64,000 bases of DNA from Diphasiastrum complanatum (Eukaryota; Streptophyta; Lycopodiopsida; Lycopodiales; Lycopodiaceae). Under the pieces are notes generated by a model. That model was not told the DNA's origin. It ran no database searches and saw only the letters and a list, made by a program, of their open reading frames with translations. Location of the stretch: assembly GCA_029204225.1 (NCBI GenBank), contig CM055109.1, positions 43,465,054-43,529,053 on the forward strand. The letters are read 5' to 3'. Within the stretch, counting starts at the first letter, position 1. Each line of letters opens with the position of its first letter. Position numbers and translations under genes: made by a program. Below are positions 1 to 11,900 of the stretch, piece after piece.

Positions 1-2884
1 CGATTTGGGGGAACGCTCTCACAGGTATGATCGGCAGTGGCATTGTCGAGTCAAGTGATAGCTGCATTGACACACGCATCTACGACTTAAAAATTTCTCG
101 TTCGGAGGGAAATATGGGCTAGCTTGGAGGTACACACATTTTGGCGGTCACGGGTGATAGAAGTGCGAGGTGGTGCCAGTTGGAAGCCATTGGGCAAAAT
201 AGCGAACTTGCATTGGACAAACTGTGTGTGGGACACATGGAGGATGAAGAACAGGTCAGTGATCACACTTTGGAGACTCTTGGCGAGTGGTAAGTGTGAT
301 GATTTTGTAGTTTTGTAGTCATAAGTCATTTTGATCAAGTCATTGTAGCTGTGGAGCAGTGTATCAGGTTTTTCATCAATGAGATACACTTCAATTGCCA
401 GTTTGGATAAGTCAAGTCAATTTGCCGTATCAGTATTGCATCAGGGATGCAGATTTCAGTGATAGCAAAGTGCAGATTGTTTGAATTGGGCCAAGATCTC
501 ACAGGTTCGCTTGGAGGGATATTGGCATGTCATGTCATGTGAGGGACTCGATGGTGTCTTTGGAGTTCACGTCTCAGTGTATTCTCAGGGAATGGTTTGG
601 AATCATTCACAGGAGCAGCTTTAGAGCTAGCTTGGGAGAATACAGGTGGGGCACTACAGGGTAGATGCTCAGATCTTCGAGATCAGGGATGACATTGGGA
701 TACCTGATAGGGATAGGACTGTAGGATGACATGGGATGATCATTATGGACAACTATTTGAGGATGGACTTGAGGTATTGGATTGGACATGACTTACAGGG
801 GCGATTCATGATGGAATTAGGAAGCTGCAAACGCAAATGGGCAAGGCGTGAAGCTGTGAGCCAACTCTAGGTTGGAGAGCTGATGGAGATCGCACGGTTG
901 GGTGTGATCAGAGGCAAACACTATGATGGGTGTTTTGCTAGCGATCTACTAGAGGGGACATTGATGGCGAGGACTTCATGGTGTGCTCATTTGAGAGTAC
1001 ATGATGGCATTACAACAGGGGGCTAGTCATTGGCATTGGCATCAATGGAGAGGCATCTACCATCACGGGCGTGGATAAGCTATCTCTAGAATTTAATGCA
1101 GTTGGCTGTATTTGCAGGAATCTAGGCTTGTATAGGTGTCGGAACCTGTATGGTTCAGATCCACAGGTGGTGAGATTAGATAACCTAGAGGAATTCACTC
1201 AGAGCCATATACCTCAGTACGATCAGGAAGACATTGGTCTCGGGATACCGTGAGCGGCGACTCATGGATGAGCTTGCGTTGGCATGATGTCGGGTGGTAC
1301 ATAGCCAGGGACAGCGAGCAAATGCTAGGAGCCAGGATCAAGACATCAGGTGAGCATAGTATGTGGATGACGAGTCCATTGGGGTGGCACTCATGGAGAT
1401 GCTACAGTTGCTCAAGTATGATACGTCATTGTATGCATAGTGGATGTTCTTCAGCTGGTGCATCATGGTTGGTGACCTAGGGATAGGTTAGGCCTACTTG
1501 GAGTAGGTGGCATGGAGTGTACCTGGGGTGGTACATATCCTAAGGGCATGGACTGCATTACAGGGTAATGTGGATCCAACATGCCCGTGGTTGTGAGCCG
1601 ACAGGGTTGGAGATGATTACTTTGGGAGTAATTGCTGATACTTTGGTGAGTATTCAGGTGATTTGCATGGTTATATGCACGGTGATCTCCAGGTTGGCGT
1701 CACATGTTATTTTTATCCATCATTATTTGGTAAGCAGGATGCAGCTTGTTTGGTTAGATCCAGTTGGAGTCTAGTTCCATTGCAGGTGGACAGATTCTTG
1801 GGGAGCTAGCTATCAGCGGGTAGTGGATACTTAGTGATCAGATGGTACAGGGTACAAGGTTCTAGAGCCATCCTACCTAATACGCTATGGATTGTGGGTG
1901 AGTTGATCATCACGATGGTTGGATCTAGTATGCATTTGCTTTGGTTTGGATGATATGATGGATGTGTTGATAAGACAGGCTCCTTGGTAGGAGGCCTATG
2001 TACTGGTCAAATCAGAGTTGGCAATGTCAAGCATGGGAAGTTGAGCCTACATGGGATGTAGGAGAGGCAGATCATCATCAGTATCTCTGGGAGATGGGCG
2101 AGCTTCGAGATGGTTGACCTTGGATGATGTATGACGACATCTGATGGATATGCTTTGGCGTGAGGGCATCTTGGTTATAGGTGCGGGCCATGAAGGACTT
2201 GATTTGGTGACCAGTGGTGTAGTAGCAGATCTACAGGTGACACAGGTGTGGGTACGACAGGATACCACTTATGGGCAGGCCTTGGTCATGTATTTGATGC
2301 TTTATCATTCGTGTTGGTTTGCATGAGTGTGTGTGGGCTTGCATGTTACCTTGTCACAGGGGTCTAGATATGAGTCGGAGTTGTATGTGGTTGTGCATTT
2401 GCTACGTCAGAAACAAAGTACTCATTTGGATGCTCATTGACTTGTCATTATGTCTACTAGTTGTCTATCTGGTGAGGGTACAATCTTATGGTGGCAGTAA
2501 GATTTCCTTAGGTTGAGCCTTAGTCGCACATTTATGTCAGCTTTGTGCTTGTAAGTGTCTGATAGGATGTCAGCCTAGCTAGATGAAGGATGTGTAAGTC
2601 TCATGGTGGCAGTGGGATTTTCTCAGTTTGAGCCATGTCGCTCATGTGGTCCACTTGTGTTCAAGTCGGATTGAGGACGAGTCAGTTGGTCGAGAGTGTG
2701 GTAGACTCTTTGTATGAGCATTGTGTTTGCATGATACTTTGTGTGCCAAACCTGGTGGTTTGATGGTGTGCTTGAGTGTGAGTCAAGTACGGGGTAGCTG
2801 GAATATGCATAACATTTTTTGGACACTCCAGATGGTGCTGCAATATATTTCTTTACGCATATCACATTTGAGCTTAAGGGAGGG
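1..2884 (+). other. Non-coding region upstream of a plus-strand LTR
   Basis: No reading frame here resembles a known protein; open frames are all under 105 codons. The stretch looks richer in G and C than most of the window. It runs into a polypurine tract (2875-2884) and an LTR, so it is best read as the 3' internal, non-coding part of a gypsy-type element truncated by the window edge (inference). A short motif beginning GGTGGCAGT and ending TTGAGCC occurs twice, near 2491 and 2605, about 115 bp apart. Confidence 0.45.
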
Positions 2885-3356
2885 TGTTAGAAATTAGTTT
2901 TGATTTGATTCATTTATGTAAGCTCTAAATGTGATATTGTAATTAATGTACAGTTAATTAGATTTGCCGTATTCGGTTGCGTTCAGGATGTGACCCGCTA
3001 TGGGTATATCAATTGGGCACTGATCCCGTAGCCGGGTACTTGGGTTAGCCGAGTAGCCACACGTAGAAAAAATTAGCTTGCACAGTGTTATTTCTAGTAC
3101 TTGCTATACTCAGGGGCTTGTCCTGAGTTTGTCGGTCGAATTTGGCCATGTTGGGCCCGACCTTAGTTTGGCAGGTGGTAGGCCAATTTTAGGACACTTG
3201 TCTTTTTCATGCAGGTTGTGGATTCCATATTTGTACAGTTTTCTTTGTAGTACATTAAAACTTTTGTTGTGCCATCTTTGAGAGCTTGTGAGGAGTGGCT
3301 ATGGTGATTGATTGATGTGATCTGCATACTGCACTAGATCTTAACGAAATTTTAAC
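2885..3356 (+). repeat. Probable LTR (plus orientation)
   Basis: It begins TGTTAG directly after the purine tract TAAGGGAGGG and probably ends at TTTTAACA, giving about 470 bp with TG...CA ends. The right end is the less certain one. No second copy is seen in the window, so this is a solo or truncated 3' LTR. Confidence 0.5.
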
Positions 3357-3417
3357 ACAAACACCATGGTATACTTGGGTTTCACAGACTTGGAATCATC
3401 TGACGTATACTTGGACA

Positions 3418-3866
3418 CTTCATCCTCAACGAAATTTGTCGTATGTTGAGGTTGCATAAACCTATGTCCATTGTCTTAGATAGGGACCCTAAGTTCACAG
3501 GAAATTTTGGGTCAACAATGTTCTCTCATTTGGGAACAAAGTTGAGGATGAGTAGTAGTGAGCACCCACAAATAGAGGGGCAGACAAAAGGGGTTAACCA
3601 GGTCTTAGAACATGCTTTGGGGGTATGTTAGTGAGGTGCAAACCGATTGGGTAAAGTATTTGCCCTTGGTCCCCCCTTGGTCAAGTTCGCAGATAATGAC
3701 AAGAGTTGTGTCCATAGGTACGATTTCATTTGAGTTAACTTATCGTTATCAACTGGTGTGCCCAACTACCATAAGTATTCCACAAAAGGTACCAAGCACT
3801 TGGGTGGATGCACATGTTGCTTACTTTGGATCTCATTTTGTGGATACTATGATGCATTTAACTTAA
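3418..3866 (+). pseudogene. Ty3/gypsy integrase fragment
   Basis: Two frames together give a recognisable retroviral-type integrase core. The first has SIVLDRDPKFTGNF (the Asp of the DDE triad in DRDPKF) and EHPQIEGQTKGVNQ (HPQ-DGQTE-like, with the catalytic Glu replaced by Lys). After a frame change near 3612-3625 the second has DWVKYLPLV and SFELTYRYQ. Known family: Metaviridae pol. The frame change, the mutated Glu and the absence of RT upstream mark it as a dead relic. Confidence 0.85.
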
Positions 3867-4455
3867 TTGCCTCCAGACTTTCTTCATGCAGATGCAATTC
3901 ATAATTTCCTTGTATAAAGTCGATAAGGTTTTGGGATAGCTTTTAGAAGCTGGTGCCTGATGCGCTACTCTATTATTGCCAATGATAAAGCTTAGTGTAA
4001 ACTTGAATTGGATCCCAGTTATTAATTTATGGACACAGATTTGAATTTCTGATTAATCTTTCTAAACTGCAATCTCCTCTTTTCTTCCAGGTACAGACAA
4101 TCATATCATTCACACGGTATTTTATGATTACATTCTGTTTAACTTTATAGTTAAGGAAGGTAAGTTGCATGTTACAAACAATCATATCATTCACACAGTA
4201 TTTTATGATTACATTCTGTTTAACTTCATATTAAGGAAGGTAAGTTGCATTGCACTTTGGTGCATTGTAGCTCTATGCTTTTGTTGCCTAAAAGTTCTTG
4301 ACCATTCAATAAAATCTTAGTTTTGTGATTTAATCTGGATGCAAGTTTCATGATCAGATACTAATGTAGGTACTCATAAGTGTTTGAACGTGAACTATTT
4401 GCTCTTAAAAATCATATGGGTTAACTAAAAGCAATATGCTACTTTTGTATTTCAG
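3867..4455 (+). other. Non-coding stretch, probable intron of DUF4149 gene
   Basis: No recognisable exon is seen between the gypsy integrase and the splice acceptor at 4455. It is presumed to be intron (inference). It contains the 81-bp direct duplication described separately. Confidence 0.4.
4097..4250 (+). repeat. 81-bp direct tandem duplication
   Basis: The segment starting ACAATCATATCATTCACAC at 4097 recurs at 4178 with only a few changes, including a CGG/CAG-type difference and a small indel near TTTATAG/TTCATA. Each unit ends GGAAGGTAAGTTGCAT. It is a recent local duplication inside the probable intron; each unit carries a donor-like GTAAGT. Confidence 0.85.
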
Positions 4456-5258
4456 ACATATGCCACGCCACCAATTTGGAAATCTGCAATCAAAGCTCTT
4501 CCCTGTGTACTTTAGGCTAGTAGCCGTTTGTGCTGCTGCTTGCGTTGCATCTTTCGCAACACTACACCCGTGGAGTTCAGCTACGTCAAGGGAGAGAATG
4601 CAAATAGTTTCTCTTGTGTTGTCATTGACTTCGACTCTTCTCAACCTCATCATTTTTGAGCCTTTAACCATAAAGGTGAAAGGCCTTTCAATTGTTGTCT
4701 TGACTGTACTTATAAAGTGCAAGTTTAACTAGGGATAGTTGGAGAGGCAGAACAATGTTTGTATGCTTCTGAATCTGCTTGCAATTGGCATAACAAGTAA
4801 CAACCTTATAATAATTTCTGACTCTTCCTGTTTGTGTTTCTGTTTAGAACCATGACTGCAATTTGCTAGATGTACCTTATTGAGCTGACAATGGGACTGC
4901 CACATTGTTGTTTTGCATCAGGTCATTTTTAAGTGTTGAAACTTCAATCTAACTTCCAAATTTTTGAGGAATGTGTGTGCCATGGCCTGTATGATAACAG
5001 TTCTTGCTGGTTTTTTAATGCACTTGTTTATTAATGTTCTAGATCATGAAGGAGAGACACAAGGTTGAAAGGGAGGAATCTATTGGCAGTGAAGTTGGAG
5101 TTTCCAAGAATTTAGAGGCAGCAAAACGCAACCCTCAGCTTGCAAAGATTAATAAGAAGTTTGGCAAGGTTCATGGATTGTCCTCATTGTCAAACCTTTT
5201 GTCATTTGGAGGATTTGCAATCCATTCTTGGTATTTGGCTTCAAGGCTCACCCTGTGA
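4456..5258 (+). CDS. DUF4149/TMEM205-like membrane protein, 3' exons
   Basis: Two exons are visible: 4456-4675 (acceptor TTTCAG, donor AAAG/GTGAAA) and 5043-5258 (acceptor TTCTAG, stop TGA). Joined, they give the C-terminal half of a DUF4149 protein. Exon 1 has PRHQFGNLQSKLFP, a hydrophobic segment (VAVCAAACVASFATL), HPW and a second hydrophobic segment ending FEPLTIK. Exon 2 has MKERHKVERE, NKKFGKVHGLSSL and a terminal HSWYLASRLTL. These match the conserved C-terminus of plant TMEM205-like proteins, some of which are fused to LEA domains. The function is poorly known; a membrane location is expected. Exon 1 begins in phase 2, so upstream exons must exist, but none is visible back to the gypsy relic at 3866. 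Either the 5' exons lie beyond a long intron outside the window or this is a 5'-truncated gene. Both visible exons are free of stops and join in frame, which favours a functional gene. Confidence 0.8.
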
Positions 5259-6982
5259 ATCGAAGGCGCAAGCACCTAGTCTTCAGATCTTCAATTTTGA
5301 TTTTTTTGCAAGTATAGTGTATTGCTACACAGGCAAGCCTCAAGTGCTCAGTTCCTTTTTCATATGCCTCATTTGCAAAGATGTCACATTACAGCAGCTG
5401 CCGTTTGTAGAGAATTTTCAACTCTGTGACAATAGATTAGGAACTTCTGGAATGGATCATTTGCCCATAGGACTCCTTATGAATGGGTACAAGATTCTTG
5501 ACTGTTTTGTAGTTGGCATAGTAGTATACTTTTCAAGATCAACTGGATAAAATTTGGAACCTGGGCAGTTATTAGTGTACTATGACTTTGCTGTTGGTGA
5601 TTTGTAGAGCAGTTTTTTGAGATGTACTACCGTTGTTTTGGTTTTTGCATGCTAGCTACATTATCTGTTTTGAATGGCACTACCTGATTAATGAAAATTA
5701 TATTTTTACCCATTCTAGTTTAAGGTGCATAAGTTTTGTCTTTAAATTGGATGGATCTGATCTTCAAAGTCGTCATAACGGATTCTTAGATCTCTGTGGT
5801 TGAGAGTTTACAAAGAGTACACCAGTATACTGGCATCCAGCTTAGTTAGTCAACTCAAATTAGCTCTTAAGAGAGTCATTTAGTTGCGAGAAATTTAAAA
5901 TACTCCTCTACAACTTACATAATCAGAAAAATGCTTTGCGAAGTTCAAGGATTCTGGGGGCAAGCTTGCAATGGAAACATAATGCGTACATTGCACATCC
6001 CAAGTAGGCCAAGCAAGGAGCACAAGGGTCAAAATGTCAATGGTGCACCAGCTGGGCCTTGATTCCATTCCTTTGTGGGTGTGGGTTTCGCTCTCATCAT
6101 CCTATTCAGCCGGATGTGGTGGACCAAAAAGTGTTTTTGTTATTTTGTATTTTTCAGTTGCAAGGCATGCCATTCATTGTGTGGCCAGCCATAGAGTATG
6201 TACATTGACAAGCAGCATTCGTCACATAATGAAAGATGTCTCATATCTATCCTTATTCAAATTAGAATTATGCACATGCACCTATTAGTGCATGGGGAGC
6301 ATGCTTGTACATTGAGTTAATAAGAGACTTGTCTAGATTTTTGAAATCAGCATAGCAAAAGAGCGAACGTGGGAGTGAGTCATAAAAATTCAAAATTTGG
6401 TAACCCCTTCATTGAAATTGAACATGAAGTAAGTTTGACATGCTTGTATGTGGTGACTATGATACATGTTTTCACCAACATGCCACTTATTGAAGGACAA
6501 CAAATTTTTTCAAGAAGACAATGATAATGCATCTAAATCAATTGTCTCAAGGTGCGGAAATGAATGTTTAAATAGTAGTCAATTTTAAGTGGATGAAATG
6601 CTCTTAGTGTTCTTTTACTTGCACAGTCGAAAGAGAGATTCATCAAAAGCTATAACCACAAAGTAAGATGACACTCTTTTGAGAGATGTGTTTTTGTTTC
6701 TATTTATAGATGAGCACAAATGCCTTTGTTCATTCTTTTAACTTTCACATGGCTATATACATGTTGATGAATATTAGGTAGGCTTTCGCTTAGGTTCGTG
6801 GTTTGTTTTTTTAGCAAGTATGGCATGGTTTAAGAAAGATCAGGAGGCTTAGTTGGTGTCATATACATTTCCAAATAGAGGTCTTGGGGCTACCGTATTG
6901 TCTATTGAGTTTGATGTTGTCCTTTTCCATGAGCGAAGTAGAATCACAAATTAATGATACATCTCCATACTTTGAGATCAGT

Positions 6983-7150
6983 ACTAAGTAGATACAATTC
7001 ACAATACATACTACATAGATGATAAGGACATGTCTGATGCAATTAGCCTACACTAAGTTAATACAATGTACAGTACACACTACATAGATGATAAAAACAT
7101 GTCAGATGCAATTAGCCTATACTAAGTAGATACAATGTACAATACACATT
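6983..7150 (+). repeat. 69-bp tandem repeat, about 2.4 copies
   Basis: Units start with ACTAAGT at 6983, 7052 and 7121. Each continues with TACAAT, CTACATAGATGATAA, ACATGTC and GATGCAATTAGCCTA. The first two units are full length and differ at a few bases; the third is partial. A non-coding minisatellite. Confidence 0.85.
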
Positions 7151-8181
7151 AGCAATGCACATCACGAATAATAAATTAATATTCCATGCAATCATATGAG
7201 ATCCATAGATTCAAATCCCATGCCATTATACATAATGGAAGAATTTAAGCTTCATAACTTACATAGCATAGTGCATGCATTATAACATAATACACATTAC
7301 TATGCTATTGATTATCAAGATTCAAGACCTTATTATTAAATACAAAGTAGATATCATAACATTTGAAGCATAATGCCAACATCCATGATCCAATGTAACA
7401 ATATAGATGCAATCAATCTTTTAATGCTTGAGAAAGAATATAAAAAACCAGTGTAGTTGGAGTCAACTATGCATAAACTAGATTATGATATCACGAACAG
7501 TCTACAACTCAAAGTTGATGTCATTGCTAATGGTATTCACTAGACATTATCTACCTCATCCTCATGTGACTATGTTCCTCCTCAACATTGATACTAGCAT
7601 TGATAGAGCCATCACCCTTTGAATAACATTGGTGATGGAAGGCCTTACATGTTTTCAGTTGTTTGCATTACACATGATCCTCCATAGATTGCTCATGCAA
7701 GTGCCTTATGAATTCATCCTCCTTTTGACACCTCTACATTGTTGTCTCATCCTTTGTTCCAAGTGTAAGCCAATCTCGATCAAGCCATATGGTTCATGAG
7801 GTTTGAGACATCTTCTATATATTGTGGAGATTTTTTGATACACATACCAACTTCTCAAGCTTTTGAATGAATATATGTTCCCTTCTGTGTATGTAGGAGG
7901 AGGCCAAATGTAGCCAAATTCCACTCACATGCACTAGAGGTGCAGTCCTTTAAGAGGACTCTAAATGTGAGTGCTACGAGTATGAGATACTTTATCTTGT
8001 ATAACTTGACTAAGGAAAATGTTGTCTCCAAATTTATAAATATCGTAGTGCCAAGTGCTTAGCACTTCTTTGTCTTTTGGAGGCACCTCTGGAAGCAGAA
8101 TGTTAAGTTAGTACCAGAATTTTTTCTGAGCCTTTTCATCACAATAACAAGTTGACACATAGCACATGAAAATTATGATGG

Positions 8182-8280
8182 AATGGGCATGTGGACAGTC
8201 AATGACGCACATGCACATTCTACTAGAATGTGTGTGTGCTATGTGGTAGCCCATCATTGGGTGTCCACATGCACATTCAA
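8182..8280. repeat. Nested inverted repeat (foldback)
   Basis: An inner hairpin pairs GCACATGCACATTCT with AGAATGTGTGTGTGC around a short loop. An outer arm, GGGCATGTGGACA, pairs with TGTCCACATGCAC. The whole can fold into a stem of about 95 nt with an internal loop. It may be a decayed foldback/MITE element; no coding capacity. Confidence 0.5.
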
Positions 8281-9349
8281 TCAAAAACAAAAATTTGAAA
8301 AAGGAAAATAAAAATTTTCTTGCAAAATGAAAAAACCAAAAAAAAAAAAAAAACATTACAAATACTTGAAAAAAAAACTTCGTGCATGGCATTACGCTAG
8401 AGAAGGCCCAAGCCTTGTGCCCTAGTTTATGAGGCCCTTGGCATTTGCCTCCCAGGCCTTCTCCCTCATGAAAGAGATCATACAATTAGTGTAAAAAACA
8501 AAGCAAGACTCGAAAAGGAAAAATCCTCGACCCTTAACTTTAGAGAAACCAATTCTTATGTTGGACTTGCTCCATTGTGCAGAGATGAACTTGGAGCAAA
8601 ACTCACCAGAAGAAAGTTTCCTTGTGAAGTAAACAACAATTGAATGTGCAATGATTGATATTAGGAAGATGCTGTCAATTGTATGCTATATTCTACTATT
8701 GCCTCATCTCAATCCATCTCTTGACTATTTCTCTTGACAATGACGATACTTATCTAAGGTGAATAAGATTACTTTTCTTGAAGATATTTTTTGGTGGGGT
8801 GTCTACCTTGTTGAACTAGATGGAGATCTAAACCGGCCGTTGGTGTGGCAGCTGCTGGAAGGACAAAAAGACTCCATATATGCTTGCATTTGCATAGTTA
8901 CAAATGTTGGTGTGTGGAGAGGATGAGAGAATTGTAGGACATGCATGACTAACAAGTTGAGGAGGGCTTATTGGGAACTTGAGGGTTCTCCAGTACACTT
9001 GCATTAAGTAATTGTCTCTTAGATGGTAAATTCTCTTTGTTGATATCTCCAATGGGGTTCCCTACTAGGGAGTTGCTTTGTCTATTGTGCATGCTTATGA
9101 GGCCTTCTTCCTTTTCCTTGGAACTGTTGTGAGAATGTCAGCAGTGATGGAAAAAAAGCGTTTCTTGTGTTGTGATTGGGCCACGTTTGCCCTAAAACGT
9201 ATTTGATGGCTAGTTGAAAGGCATTTGAAGTGGAATTGAAATGCAGACACATTCATTTCAAAGAGAGAACACGTGCTTCTAGAAATTTCTGGAAAAAGAA
9301 TTTTCGAGAGAGTGAGTGCGATATTGAGAGAGACTTTTCGAGAGAGTGA

Positions 9350-9462
<113 letters not shown>

Positions 9463-10259
9463 CACAGATGGAGGGTGAAGGAGAGAGATGGTGAGAGAGG
9501 AGAGGGAGGGACATGAGAGAGCGGGCATTTTAGGGTTTTTTAGGGTTAAGATTTTTTTAAGCTTAGGAGTTTTTAGGGTTTTTCAAAAATATCAACTAGT
9601 TTAGTCATACTTTGGTTAATTGGCAATTTAGGCCAGTATGCATTTTTAGACTTAGAGATAGATATTTCAAAGTCACTATTAGCCTAATGTTTTTGAACTA
9701 TGACTTTTGGAAAGTGAGGGATAGTTATGGAGCAGATGACTACAATTGGCTCAGTCATAGAAGATTCCGATGCACTCATGACTCTATTATCAAGTCTACC
9801 TAAAGCCTATGAAAATTGGGTTATGGCAATTTCAATCCATGAGCACCTAACTCTATCAAGAGTAATTTTGTTAATCAAGCTAAGTAAGTGCTATTTTTAA
9901 CATTATCAAAGTTCATTTGTAGCCAGCGTAATTACGCTCAACAATAAAGCTGAAGCTATCACTTCAAGCATTGTATCCACTGTTGGATATTAATCAGAGT
10001 GCAATTTTCTTCTCACTACTATATTGTTCATTTTGCATAATTTGTATGAATCATTCATCTTGAGTACTTCTGCTGCTAAATGTTGTGTTTCCGTTCCTAC
10101 ACGCCCACACTCAAACTTCCGCTGCCGGTCACCCACATTTTACGACACAAGGGGCATTTTGCTAGTGATTGCTACAAGAAGAAGAGAGATCACAAATAAA
10201 AGCAAGACAATTCCACTTTTGATGAGGATGGTATTGGTGATCAAAACTCAAATGATGAT

Positions 10260-10616
10260 ATGTTTTTGATGTCTTCTTGTTTGCTAACCAATGATGGAGA
10301 TATTAATCCACGGTGGATTGATAGTAGAGCAAGCTTTCATATGATATGTCACAAAGAATACTTCACTTCTTTGGTGTCTTATGAAGGAGAAAAGAAGGTC
10401 ATCAACGTGGCCAATGGTGGTAAAGTGGTTATCAAGGGCATTGGTAATATTCCTATTTTTCTCTCATCTACAAATAGGAATGCTCATTTGAAGAATGTTT
10501 TGTTCATACCTTCCGTTACTAAGAATGTGCTTAGTGTGGGTCAAAAAATGGTTGAAAAAGGGCTCAAAGTGAAATTTGTTGGTGATTCTTGTTTGGTCAA
10601 AAGGAATTTTGATTGA
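10260..10616 (+). pseudogene. Copia protease/GAG-pre-integrase fragment
   Basis: The frame reads PRWIDSRASFHM, the copia protease active-site region. The usual Asp-Ser-Gly is Asp-Ser-Arg here, so the active site is broken. It continues with VANGGKVVIKGIG and LKNVLFIPSVTKNVLSVGQ, standard landmarks of this domain. It ends in a stop at 10616. The following 300 bases hold scattered relics in other frames. Confidence 0.85.
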
Positions 10617-10919
10617 TTAAGGCAAGAGACAAGGTGAGCTCTACAAACTTGATGGATTTGTTGGTTCTAACCAGCTTTGTTCAATGTTAAAGTCACAAAG
10701 GTTGTCTTATTTTAGATCTAGCTCAAGATCTAAGAAGACTTTTTATTTAGTACATTTGGGTTTGCATTGTACAAGTTCTTTGAGTATTGGAGGAGCAAAG
10801 ATGTTTGTGACTTGCATTGATGATTTAGTAGATATCGTTGGACTTATCTTCTAAAATGTGAGGATGAAAAATTTGATGTCTTTCTCAAGTTCAAGAATGT
10901 TTGGGAGAGTCAATTCAAC

Positions 10920-11834
10920 ATGAAGATCAAGTGCTTAAGTTTGGCAAAGGAAAACCTATCAACAAAGTTAAAAAAGGTTTGTGTGGCACATGGAATCAAG
11001 AGGGAGCTTTCAAACTCAAAGGTTCTATATGGTGTGGAAGAAAGGAAGGTCAATCTTTTTGAAAGAGCTAAATTCTTGAGGATGAATGCAAATCTTCCTA
11101 AGTCATTTTGGGGTGAAGCCTTGATGTGTGCTAACTTTGTTTGCAATAGGTACTCAAATGAAGACTTGGATGATAAGAGTTCTTTTGAAGTTCTCTTTGG
11201 TAAGAAGCGAAGGATGGAGCATTTGAAGATCTTTGGTACTACTTGCTATGTCAACTCACCTTTTGGATTCTTGAAAGGAATCTTTGTTGAATATAGTGAA
11301 GTAAGGAAAGCTTATAGGGTTTACATTCCTAATTCAAAGAAAGTTCACATTTCCAACGATGTTGCCTTTGAAGAAGAGAATGTGGATAAGCTTGATGTTG
11401 TTGATGTTGATCAATCTAAAATTTTTGGTGATGATGAAGATGGTTCTTTGGATGGTGATGGTGGAGATGCCTCTCCAAATCAAGTTCTAAGAAGATCCTC
11501 AAGGGAAAGACAAAAGCCATCTAGGCTTACATATGATGAGAAGGGTAAGCAAGTTGAAGGTACACACTTTGCTTTACTCACATGTTTTGGAGAATCTTCT
11601 TGTGTAGATGATGCTATGCAAGTGAATATTGATTCTCATGATTTTCCAGCAACTAATGGATCTGGAAAAGAGATCTTAGTCAATGGCTTTGATCGTCAAG
11701 TGCAAGATAAAGAGGTTGATCTCAAAGGGCTTCAACAACACAAAAGGGAAAGTGGCAATTTGGAGCCTAGTCAAGAGCATCAAAGGAGAGTCAATTGGCA
11801 AAGACGTTTTGGATCTATTTTTGCAAGTGTTTGA
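10920..11834 (+). pseudogene. Copia integrase C-terminal fragment
   Basis: An open frame of 304 codons contains LPKSFWGEALMCANFVCNR, SFEVLFGKKRRMEHLKIFG, KAYRVYIPNSKKVHIS and an acidic linker followed by LRRSSRERQKPSRL. This is the region between the integrase core and RT of copia pol. The first 40 residues do not fit and look like a rearranged integrase core, and no D-D-E triad is present. After about residue 220 the frame reads into the pre-RT linker, and no RT follows. Confidence 0.8.
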
Positions 11835-11900
11835 AGACTCAAGGTCAAAAGAACAGCAAGGAAGTGTTGTTCAAGTTTACATTACTTGGACATATTAATT

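Larger units (their letters stand above)
5259..9349. other. Gene-free stretch downstream of DUF4149 gene
   Basis: The first 400 to 500 bases are likely the 3' UTR and flank of the DUF4149 gene. I see no recognisable protein, RNA gene or retroelement domain in the rest. It contains a 69-bp tandem repeat (6983-7150), a nested inverted repeat (8182-8280) and poly-A patches near 8337-8352. Confidence 0.5.
9730..11900 (+). mobile_element. Degenerate Ty1/copia element (gag-PR-INT relic)
   Basis: Fragments lie in copia order on the plus strand. About 9735-9885 is a gag piece with SLPKAYENWVMAIS (UBN2 family). Around 10130-10180 is a zinc-knuckle tail (KGHFASDCYKKK). Protease follows at 10260-10616, then the C-terminal part of integrase at 10920-11834. 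Stops and frameshifts separate them. RT and RNase H are missing and no LTR pair is recognised. Confidence 0.8.

Noticed and set aside
2047-2268. Short ORFs on both strands across 1-2884
   Set aside because: They are all short, in mixed frames, with no recognisable motif; the region lies inside a retroelement tail.
4405-4722. 105-codon antisense ORF
   Set aside because: It is the complement of the DUF4149 exon, whose homology and splice sites fix the coding strand.
5140-5550. 136-codon ORF overlapping the DUF4149 terminal exon
   Set aside because: It is another frame of the exon running into the 3' UTR. Its translation has no recognisable feature.
6983-7150. CRISPR-like array
   Set aside because: The units are contiguous 69-bp direct repeats without unique spacers, in a plant nuclear genome.
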